Source: Elysia marginata (taxonomy: Eukaryota; Mollusca; Gastropoda; Plakobranchidae). From it: a stretch of 28,318 nt of DNA. Position numbers and translations under genes: made by a program. This document shows, piece by piece, positions 7,291 to 16,533 of this stretch. Location: contig BMAT01008510.1 in assembly GCA_019649035.1 (NCBI GenBank), positions 3,471 through 31,788 on the forward strand, written 5' to 3'. The first letter of the stretch is position 1, and every line of letters begins with the position of its first letter. Below the pieces are notes generated by a model. The model did no database searches. It saw only the letters and a program-made list of their open reading frames with translations, and was not told the DNA's origin.

Positions 7291-8720
7291 TAAAGCGCGA
7301 TACTGAATACCTTCAAATAAATTCATGTAAAAAAAAATAATGCAAAAGGTGCGCAACTGTTGTTTTCGGTCTGAAAAGGTCCTCTGAGCACATTCTCGGT
7401 GGGGGTTTTATGATGCCAAATAGGTAGTGCCAAGTATTTCATGTATCGTGTCAAGTGTTGCATCGCACAGACATGCACACAGCTACACTTTCAGTTAATT
7501 TTCTAATTGTAATTTCTCGCTTAAAATATTTTTATTTATGGTCTATTAAAGTCTCACAAGAACTGCTTCGAATCGACAATGTTAATACCCCAGTGTATAT
7601 TTTTGTACACTAACTTCTATCCTTTCTTAATGTGCAAAAAGATTTCCGGCCGTTTTTTAACTGTGCGAACTGTCTCTATTTTTTGAAGCTTTCAGTAATC
7701 TCTCTATTTTCTTTCATGATGAAATCTAGGACGGTTTTGAACTTTTTGTTTAGATAACAGACAAGACAAGGTGAACTGGTTCACAAAAGCCTGAAAAGGG
7801 GCATCCTTAGAAAATTCAATAAAGTTTCTTTTGAAACATTTGGCTCTCTTGACCCACTAGTTTTACCTGTGACATTTAAGTGTTCTTTAGACAGGAGAAA
7901 ATACACCAATGCCATAATTACTAGTATGAAAGTGGCACATGCCTGTAGAAAGATTTTTTAATTACTAAAATGATTATGCCGTTATTATGGAAATATTTTT
8001 TGTGTCAATTCGCATCCCAAAATTTGTTAGCCATGTAACATTAACCCAATTTCAAAGAAACATCCGCTCTTTTCTCAATAGACTTTAGCACTAATTGACA
8101 CGAAACGTAAGATAACTGCTGTTCAAAACTCTTCAACCGCACATCAAGCCAATGTATGCATTGTTTCTTTGTGGCCCTACACACTAATTATATAGAGCAA
8201 ATTAAATATTCTTAAGATCTTTACACATTCAAGAAATATAATCTCAAGGCCCGACAGATCAAATGGTTAAATAATTATTAGTTTGCTTTACTTTTTTAGA
8301 AAGATAAAAGTCTTTAGAGTTTCCCAGAGAGGTTTAACGAAGATGTTATTGGAAGAAAACGTATGATATAAAATGTTATAGTGTAATAAAACGTAGAATT
8401 TTGAAGTAAAAAAAAACTGCAACCGTCATAACTTTCAATTCTTACTTATTATCCCTCCATCTACCTTCACACGCTCCCTCTTTTTTTTTATTTAATTGAA
8501 CAAACGACTCAACGTCTATTATGCACACACAGGAATTTACTTGATAATTAAAAAAGATAGAGGGCAGTAGAGGCTCATTGTTGGAGTTCCGTGTCGCGGC
8601 ATGAAGGTGCGGGTTCGCATGTGCTTTCGAAAGAGTTGCTGCCCCTGTTAGCGACACCGTGTTGACACGTATTGACACCGGCAGACGCGGAGCTGCGGCA
8701 AGTTGGTCGGGTACATACAG
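7291..8720. other. AT-rich DNA with no supported gene
   Basis: All frames are closed at short intervals. The minus-strand 138-codon frame at 8442-8858 owes about a quarter of its length to translation of the (GA)n tract as Ser-Leu repeats, so it is not accepted as a gene. The patch 8580-8710 is more GC- and CpG-rich than its surroundings. No RNA gene or transposon end was recognised. Confidence 0.5.
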
Positions 8721-8724
8721 AGAG

Positions 8725-8777
<53 letters not shown>

Positions 8778-8798
8778 GCGATAGAGAGAGAGAGAGAG
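8721..8798. repeat. (GA)n microsatellite
   Basis: A GA dinucleotide run with a few interruptions (GTA near the start, GACA and CGATA near 8769-8783). The left flank AGAGGTAGAGA also precedes the (GA)n tract at 10786. Confidence 0.97.
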
Positions 8799-9194
8799 GC
8801 GGCTTTGTTTACTTGTTGGTTGCCTTTTGTGGGCCAAAATGGCAGCGCTTGGGTTCACACAACTGAAAGAGTGGTAATGATTAGGGGAGCAAGTAGAGCG
8901 AAAACAGATAGAAATGTAGATAGATCAACTTCACACGATAAGGCAAAGAAAAGTTCTCAGATAAAGGAAAAATAAAAAAGGAAAAAAAAATATAGGCGTG
9001 GGAGAGATACACGATTTCAACAAAAATTGATTGATGGATAAGATGACTGCAAAGAATGTCAAATGATAGACAGATTGAAAAAAAATCGGTAAATAAGTAG
9101 AAAAATCAACTTTAAGAATAAAACAGGTATATTAGATTAAAACTTAAGAACTTTCATGTTAACCAAAGTGACATTACAAAAACATACAAAGGAA

Positions 9195-9199
<5 letters not shown>
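8799..9199. other. Purine-rich spacer between microsatellites
   Basis: The top strand is A-rich with GATA- and AGAT-type words (for example AGAAATGTAGATAGATCAA) and A7-A9 runs. A 90-codon frame starting at 8703 is mostly Arg-Glu from the microsatellite. Nothing else was recognised. Confidence 0.5.
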
Positions 9200-9261
<62 letters not shown>

Positions 9262-9346
9262 GACAGACAGACAGACAGACCGACAGACAGACAGAGAAAA
9301 AGAGACAGACAGAGAGAGAGAATGAGAAAAGAGAGAGCGAGAAGGA
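9200..9346. repeat. Compound (GA)n-(GACA)n microsatellite
   Basis: About 18 GA units (9200-9236) pass directly into GACA tetranucleotides (to about 9294) with a few GA and CGACA interruptions. They then decay into GA-rich sequence to 9346. The order suggests GACA arose inside or at the edge of the GA run. Confidence 0.97.
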
Positions 9347-10785
9347 GTGATTAATTTATTTAACTGTAATAAACATGATTATACAATACAAACCTAAAGA
9401 CGGAAAGAATTCAATGAAAATTATCATTTGTAGCTTTGCCTTTTTTAAAGTAGGTCCCACAAGAGAATTTGTTTCACAAAATTGTTCTGTTTTTCAGTGT
9501 ACTAGAAATCATCGTCTCAACCTCCTGTTTTAAAAAAAGTTTAACAAATACGCCTAGCTTTGGTATTTGCCCTGTTCATTATCGCAGGAATTCAGTCATT
9601 CAAATATTTGCAAAATAACTACCTCGTTAAAAGTTTTTCGAGAGGCATTTTTATCTTTAAAACGAGTCTGTACATCGTAGGCAAGTAGCTTTGAAAAGTT
9701 TAAGCCCCTCTATGCCTGGCAATTAATATTATGGTTTTAATAGAACTTAAATAAACATTTTTAGAAGATACTAAAGGTTTTGTCCTGGTGAAAAATGCGG
9801 AGAAAATCTGTGTCACAAAGAGCTAAAGGAGAAGTTCAGGAAATTTACTAATTGAAATGAACTTGGTATTGTCTCGGTTCTCCGTCGCTTTGTGAAAGAC
9901 CGCGCTCTATTCTATACTCAATGTTCTCTGAAGCGAAAGGTCCGTTGAAGTTTAAGGGAAAAAATAAAAGATTGGAAACTCGTTTCAGATCATGATTTTA
10001 AATGTATCTAAGTTTGAAAAGTTAAAAACTGCGCTGAAAAAAAAAACGAAAAGCGGAAGCTTAGAACTAGAAATAAGTGTCTAAAATGCTGCTCTTTAAT
10101 TTTCTTCAGCTATTAAAGGAAAACAAGTTAAAAGCGAACTTGAATTATCTATTCAGTGTTCAATTTTTCCATAAGTAAATGCTGGAAAGCGGAAATCTTG
10201 TTGGACTCAATCACATTTATGACGAATTTTTTCTCCGATGACAAGGATCACATGAGTATATTTCGCAGTCAGCCACTGCGCTATGAGTAATAAATCAAAG
10301 ATGCAATTATAAGGCAATAAAAAGAAATTAGTTTGCACCAAGGTAACTTTAAATGTCCTTTCCTGACTAGATGTTCTTTGTCACAATATCTAAGTAATAG
10401 GGAGGAGGATGTGACTTCCATCGAAGGTTATAATAATTACGTTTTCTTGTCTAAATCTATTGTGTTTATCTTAGAACTTTTAACCATTTTATCTCTAAAA
10501 CACTACAGAGAATGAAAGAAATAAAAGTTCCAAACTTTTAACAATGATCTTCACAGCGCTAAATAAAATGCAGGTATCATATTTCAGGAAAAAATAAGGC
10601 TGAGTCTGAAACATTTTTTTATTTCTGTAGTAAAATTTCATTGACATCAATTTGACGTGCTGCTCATTATTTTAAATTGTTTTCATTCAATTTGCTTTTT
10701 CCATCACGATCTTCGTTTTTCATGGAAAGTGAATATGCACTCGTATTGCACCGCATGTAGAAACAAGTTTTAGCGCTGCTTGTCA
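9347..10785. other. AT-rich DNA with no supported gene
   Basis: Frames are short (60 codons at most) and without recognisable motifs. I see no transposon ends, RNA genes or tandem repeats, only poly-A/T tracts such as the A10 near 10037. Confidence 0.5.
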
Positions 10786-10791
10786 AGAGGT

Positions 10792-10839
<48 letters not shown>
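10786..10839. repeat. (GA)n microsatellite
   Basis: AGAGGTAGAGAAAGA leads into about 20 uninterrupted GA units ending at 10839. The lead-in resembles that of the 8721 tract. Confidence 0.97.
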
Positions 10840-10842
<3 letters not shown>

Positions 10843-11879
10843 GAGGGTAGAGGAAAAGAAAGGGTTTTGGTTTTTCCACCTGGAGCACGAAGATTATCAC
10901 TGATAAAACATGAGAGCGGCGCCTTCCTTTAGAAATTGATCGCCTGTTTACATAACAAAAAACTCTTTAATTGCATCATGAAATGTAAAACCACCAGACG
11001 AAGCTTTATCGCATACATCGTAATACTTATCCCGTTTTTTGTGTGGTCAATACATGTATTACGCTTGTTAAATTGCTCAAGTTAACACGCAAAGCCATTC
11101 AAACTATAATTTTCCTACAGGGAAGATTAGCATAGTTATAATTTAAACAGCGCACGTTGCAAATAAGAATGATGTGAAGAAAAGAGCTGGGGAAGGAAAA
11201 ATAGATTCAGAGTTTAATCCAAAAAAAAAAAATGGAAGAGTATTTGTCACAGCGAGGGCCAAATCATTATACACGCCAGCAACATATTGGACAAAATAAG
11301 AGAAGTCTCAGAAATGAAGATTGGTTATACGATACAGGCCAATCTGTCAAGTGGTGTTAAAGGAGGTTATAGCTTCTCTCGTCGCATTTTTGACATTTAG
11401 ATACGAATAGACCATTAACGCGATTTGAACCTAATGGAATACGCAAAAATTTCAAAAGTTACTATGAAAAGGTTGAAAGAATAGTTTTATGGAAATGTTT
11501 TTAAACATAGTCATTACGGCAATTTTGCAGCCTCCGTGAAACATCTTCATAAATACCGCAAGGTTTATACACTGCATTATGTTCCTTTGATGCAGTTTTC
11601 GGAGTGACATTGTTCTCACCCCAAGCCCCAAGCTCAGTATTATAATTACCAAATACATCTTTTAAAATAATATCATCATAATTATCAGTCTGTGTTTTTA
11701 TAAAGCGAGAAATCCACTATTTGCTCTAAGCGCTTGATATAATGTGCAATTCAATACCATAATCAATCGCATGCCACCTGAGCTTGTAGGGGATACGCAT
11801 TAATTTTAGGAAAGCGCGCCCGTCTAGGGTGCTTTTAACTTTAAGATTTTCTTAATTCATCGCATCGAGGAACTATATT
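10840..11879. other. AT-rich DNA with no supported gene
   Basis: No frame above about 70 codons and no domain. A GAAGATTAGCAT word at 11123 recalls U6 snRNA, but its surroundings do not match U6. Confidence 0.5.
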
Positions 11880-11884
11880 GGTCA

Positions 11885-12021
11885 CGGGAGTAAGGTTAGG
11901 AAAAAAAGGATATAGAGCATTTTACAAGGGCTGAATGTCGACTACGCCATGTCACGCCAGGACTTGAACTCTGAAGCGCTTGGTAAGAAAGCTAAGTGAC
12001 CGTCACTACTGCCACAAAGAT
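11885..12021 (-). mobile_element. Probable tRNA-derived SINE
   Basis: Reading minus from about 12021, a TGGCAGTAGTGACGG block (12014-12000) resembles the A box of a tRNA. It is followed 45 bases later by GTTCAAGTCC (11969-11960), an excellent B box. This is the RNA polymerase III internal promoter spacing. The intervening TTAGCTTTCTTACCAAGC resembles a decayed anticodon arm. The sequence continues past the tRNA-like part (GTCGACATTCAGCCC, then TAAAATGCTC) towards a T/C-rich stretch near 11900, as expected of a SINE body rather than a tRNA gene. Ends and TSDs were not resolved. A lone tRNA pseudogene is the alternative. Confidence 0.45.
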
Positions 12022-12297
12022 AACTTACATAAATTTATTGGGAGAGTTTCTTAGTGCTTTGTCGATTTCTTTTTCGTTCGTATCTTGGACTATTCGTATC
12101 TTTTCAAGTATAAAATCGCAATTTTTTTAAAACTCGAGACGAGACAGTCATGTGCTTAGATCTAGTTTTCTACAAGGAGCTGCAGTAATTAAATGGTTTG
12201 TTTGAACCTGATGGTGAGAAGTAGCGTTATTTATCTTGCTCTGCCCCTAGGCAGAAATACAACTTGATGGAAAACCAGCAATGTTGAGGATGGCTTA
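12022..12297. other. Spacer with no gene
   Basis: AT-rich DNA. A small dyad (CTGCC-CCTA-GGCAG) lies at 12241-12254. Nothing else was recognised. Confidence 0.5.
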
Positions 12298-12351
12298 GGC
12301 GTAGGACGCCGGGGGAGCGGGGGCATCGCGGGGGATCGCGCGCTCTATAAA
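12298..12351 (+). promoter_or_regulatory. CpG- and G-run-rich patch followed by TATAAA
   Basis: In a strongly AT-rich neighbourhood, 12298-12345 is mostly G and C with many CpG steps. It carries three G5 runs (12311-12315, 12319-12323, 12330-12334). A TATAAA box follows directly at 12346-12351. This could be a small core promoter, or simply a GC-rich repeat fragment. No convincing reading frame starts just downstream: the frame at 12360 is 62 codons with no domain. Confidence 0.25.
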
Positions 12352-14747
12352 CATGATGTGTGTGTCCCCATTTGTTGGATCATCGTAATAGAAGAAAACA
12401 CCACTTAGGTGATAGTGAGGGCGAGACAATAATTATAATGCAATTTTTTCCGCAAAAATTTCACGCTTTTTATGCGGATTTCTCGGTATGTGACTTAGTT
12501 ATCAATAGGCGATGCAACAGTTTTCTGAAATTCCTCCCATCTTGCTGAGATACTGCCCGGGGGTAGCGTTAACAAAACTTTACTGAGATGGCGAACGGCA
12601 GAAAAACAGGGCTTGGTTAACTCCTGTAGGGGATTATTGCAAATGTAACTCAGCGACTTCAAGTATCTTGAACAGCAGGAGGTTAAAGTTTGAATCGAAA
12701 CAGGCTGGGGACATAAGGTTATGAAGATTGGAAACAACACAGCAAAATTCACTAATTCTAAATTGGCTATTCTTTTTCTCCAATAGCGTGAATAAAAGCT
12801 CAACACCTTTATGCGTGGCGAAGCAATGTCTACAAAAGCCATAATCCCTGAAGGCAACTCTTCTGTTCTGTGAAAACAAATACTATTAAAATAACCCACT
12901 TAAGTTCTAATAAGCATACGATAATTTTCTTCTTCAAAACATGTATACCGTGGGACTTTATCTTTACCAAATTCAAATGCAAGACAAATGTTGTTTTTTT
13001 TTTTTTGACCAAATATCAAGATTACTAGTTCTTAGGTATTGCTAAGGCAAGCATGCGCATTCCGCTAAAATGATAAAAAAAAACTGTATGAGGTGAAAAA
13101 AATGAAGAATACATAAACTCGCATGACTCATCTACTTTATTGATCTTGGAGAAAGATAAGTGATCTTACAGGGTCATTGTGAGATTGTTGACTGGCCGGG
13201 TCCGGCCTCAGTCTGTCCATTAATCTTGCCCTGACGTAACTGTCTTAGTTGGAGCACCGACTATCATAGAAGTGGAGAGACATTGGTCGAACGAAGCGCG
13301 CCCGCAACTGGGGAGGCACCCGCCGAGAGAGTGGCGCAACCTGCTACCAAAACACTTTTCTTAACCAGAGATATCAACTTGCACTGCTTTCTTCGCCTGT
13401 CTCCCTTGCTTCACTCATAGGGTCTATAAAAGGTAATTCGCCGTGAAATAAAGTCCACTAAAATGTGGTAAGTCGGATTAGAGAACATGCTTGTCTTCTT
13501 CCCAGGCATTTCTAGCCTTACGCAAGTGGCAATACTCCGGACAACAAAGAGAAAATCTTGCTAAGTCCTTCGAGCTTGTTGAGAGGTCTGGGACACAATC
13601 CTTGTGAAGGGAGACGAAGAGTGCCCTTTTGACAAGCCTTGATCCCCCCACTAGCAAGTCAAGTTGGCAGCGATAAGGTATCACCTAATATTAACTTTGT
13701 AACACATATTCCAACAACGCCGGAGCCTGTAATTCCACTTTTCCCACCCCGTCTCATCCAAAACAATCGCAGATTTCTCCGCGGTTATCTTCGAGTACTG
13801 CGGCGTCGCACTGACAAAATTAAGCAGCAGTGTTACAAGATTTGCAGTCACTGGAATCGACACAATAAACAGCAAATGCGTCACAGAAGCCAGGATTATT
13901 TATCAAATAGAAGGTAGAAGAGCGCAAAACAAGAATTGTCCGAATTTTTAAAATTTTCTTTGAAAGCCTGAATAAGTCCAATTGGGAGCCCAAAATATTT
14001 GCCACACATTGGCGCACAATAAGCTTCTGCGTAATAAAAGTAAAAGGTCGGACTCAAAGTCAAAGGTTAGTGACCATGGCTAGCCATACTTTTTTACATT
14101 GTTCGATTCACAACATTAAAAGCTCACGCCATTTTGTTGCATTCCCTATACCCACTTCCCACACCCACCAAAGAAATTTATCGTTTACCTTTTAATTCTC
14201 ACCTCCCATAACTTTCAAAACAAGAGCTAGATCTACATATTAAGTTTAAAGCCATCCTTCATTAAAAATGGATTCAAAATACTCGACATCTTCGATTTGT
14301 TTTAACTGTTTTTTTAAGAGCGACATTTAAACTTTAACCTGTAGTTTTATACATAGGTGAACTTTTTTTCCTTAGCTCTCTATAACATTCTTAGCATTCT
14401 TTTAATGAATCGCACCCACGCTGTCTCCATTACTCTCTCGACATCATTGCTTTATGTAAAAACGAAATAAATAAATCTACGCCTATGTGATACCTCAAGA
14501 CGTTCTCAAACAATCTGTCAAAGAAACAGGCACAAAAATTTGCTTGGGGGAATAATAAGGAAGGAGAGTGGGGTGGACCGGGGCATGATACTATTATTAA
14601 GAAGCGTGAAAATGGTCTTTTAAAGGCTGACAAATAGAAGGGAACTTTTTGAGTATTGTCACGCTTTCCAAGTTCTATCATCCTCCATCAGTATCAATAA
14701 AACAGTTCTTGTCTATTCTGATCCCCAACATAAAAAGCGCTGCGTAT
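12352..14747. other. Mostly AT-rich DNA with a CpG-richer interval, no accepted gene
   Basis: 13140-13420 and 13640-13900 are richer in CpG and contain overlapping open frames of 65-134 codons on both strands. One minus frame (13884-13681) starts with a hydrophobic stretch (LLFIVSIPVTANLVTLLL) that could pass for a signal peptide or membrane segment. It has no domain, and the same bases are open in two other frames, as expected where stops are rare. GGCCGGGTCCGGCC at 13194 is a short dyad. A 134-codon minus frame (12899-12495) is likewise unrecognised. Confidence 0.45.
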
Positions 14748-14868
14748 CTGGGCGGGCGTTAACAGTTTCACACCATTAAAGTCTAATAATACGCTCTTCT
14801 CGGCGGTGCTCAGCACCTTTTTACTAACCCATTAGTAATCCCGCCCAGTCCCCACCCACAGACTGGGC
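14748..14868. repeat. Cluster of nested and alternative inverted repeats
   Basis: CTGGGCGGG (14748-14756) is complementary to CCCGCCCAG (14840-14848). The same CGCCCAGTC segment also pairs with GACTGGGC (14861-14868) in an 8-base stem with a 10-base loop. Between them lie GGTGCT-C-AGCACC (14805-14817), followed by five Ts, and ACTAA...TTAGT (14822-14835). All stems listed are perfect. The layout allows two mutually exclusive folds. Function is unknown. Confidence 0.7.
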
Positions 14869-15831
14869 TGTAACGTTCAGCTAACTATATGAACATTGAT
14901 AATCGTCTTGCACTTCAGAACCTCGCTTTTAATGACATATAGAATTTAAGCTATAAACACAAAGCCCGAAAGTTAGGAAACCAGAAACTATGGGTTCGAG
15001 CGAGGGAGGACCAAAATTGATAAGAATTCAGAATGCTATCCACGTGTTTTGTTGTCGTTGTTTTTTTTTTTTTTTGAAACGCCATAGAATCCGATGCTGA
15101 CTAGATTTATTGATCAGACAATGCGTGGGTCGATTTTCCAGTGAAAAATTTGGTTTCTTCAAAGCAATGCCCACACTCCTCGAATCTATCACTTGTTGAA
15201 TGTCCTCTGCACTCTAAAGGGCTTGTAAGAGCATCACGCCCATCTCTCAGTTTCCACGTGTCGCGGATCTTAACTTGATGAAGATATTCTGTCGTAAATT
15301 GAAAAGAAACTTATCTACTTTAGGGGCAATAACAGCAATGCTCTTGGGTCAATAACTGCAATGAGATAATATAAAATTAAAAAAAAATCAAAGTGCTGGT
15401 AAAATGGGTTGATGAGGCTTAAAAGACATTGTTAAAAAAAATTTCAATGTCCAAAATAAAAAGTCTCGAAAAACGAAATGTATCATTTGACTTCAGCACA
15501 ACTGTTTGTGGAGAAAACTTGACAGAAACATCAAATGGGTTAAGGGGTTCAATATATTTTTAAAATGCGGCCACCTTAAAATATATAAATGTGTAAACAT
15601 TAAATAATGCAAGCAGAAATATTAGGTTTATTATGATTTTTTGAGTAAAGGACAGAATGGCAGAAAACCGATTATAAAACGAAAAGAGTATTTTAGAACA
15701 AAAGATCAAAACCAGGTGGAGATTAATATCGAAAATAAATGAGAAAAATCAAAACTGGCCCTCATGCATCTAAAATAGTATACTCTATTTAGCACGACCA
15801 GCTGCAGTCAAATCTTCAGGATAGAATCTTA
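14869..15831. other. AT-rich DNA with no supported gene
   Basis: Holds T14 and A-rich tracts (for example near 15061 and 15380) but no open frame above 60 codons and no recognisable repeat ends. Confidence 0.5.
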
Positions 15832-16533
15832 ATATCGGCCATGATATGTCTGGTTAATGTTGGCCATGATAAGTCTGGTTAATGTTGGCCATGATGTGTC
15901 TGGTTAATGTTGGCCATGATGTGTCTGGTTAATGTTGGTCATGATGTGTCTAGTTAATGTTGGCCATTATGTGTCTAGTTCATGTTGGCCATGATATGTT
16001 GGCCCTGATGTGTCTAGTTAATGTTGGCCATGATGTGTCTGGTTAATGTTGGCCATGATGTGTCTAGTTAATGTTGGAGATGATGTGTCTAGTTAATATT
16101 GGCCATGATATGTCTGGTTAATGTTGGCCATGATGTGTCTGATTAATGTTGGCCATGATGTTTCTGGTTAATGTTGGCCATGATGTGTCTGGTTTATGTT
16201 GGCCGTGATGTGTCTGGTTAAATGTAGGTCATGATATGTTGGCCATGATGTGTCTAGTTAATGTTGGCCATGATGTGTCTGGTTAATGTTGGCCATGATA
16301 TGTCTGGTTAATGTTGGCCATGATGTGCCTGGTTAATGTTGGCCATGATGTGTCTAGTTAATGTTGGCCATGATGTGTCTAGTTAATATTGGCCATGATG
16401 TGTCTGGTTAATGTTGGCCATGATGTGTCTGGTTAATATTGGCCATGATGTGTCTGGTTTATGTGGGCCATGATGTGCCTGGTTTATGTGGGCCATGATG
16501 TGTCTGGTTTATGTGGGCCATGATATGTCTGCT
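15832..16533. repeat. 25-bp minisatellite, 27 units plus two partial units
   Basis: The consensus unit is ATGTTGGCCATGATGTGTC followed by TGGTTA. Counting the TGTCTGGTTA-type segment gives 27 units. Two shortened units share the junction ATGATATGTTGGCC (15991 and 16231). Common variants are CTAGTTA for CTGGTTA, ATAT for ATGT, and TTT/GTGGG in the last four units. The period is not a multiple of three, so it is not a coding repeat. GGCC and CATG dyads recur in every unit. The minus-strand frame at 16698-16459 that reads through part of the array is accidental. Confidence 0.97.

Noticed and set aside
8442-8858. 138-codon minus-strand open frame
   Set aside because: A large part is Ser-Leu-Ser-Leu from translating the (GA)n tract. 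The remainder has no recognised domain.
9156-9350. Arg-Glu / Thr-Asp-Arg-Gln repeat 'protein'
   Set aside because: It is a direct translation of the (GA)n-(GACA)n microsatellite.
11121-11175. U6 snRNA-like word GAAGATTAGCAT
   Set aside because: Only this word matches. The conserved U6 ACAGAGA context and downstream sequence are absent.
13194-13207. GGCCGG-GT-CCGGCC dyad as a terminator or operator
   Set aside because: Too short to interpret in eukaryotic DNA, with no associated gene.
13681-13884. Minus frame with a signal-peptide-like hydrophobic start
   Set aside because: The same bases are open in two other frames because the patch is CpG-rich. No cleavage context or domain follows.
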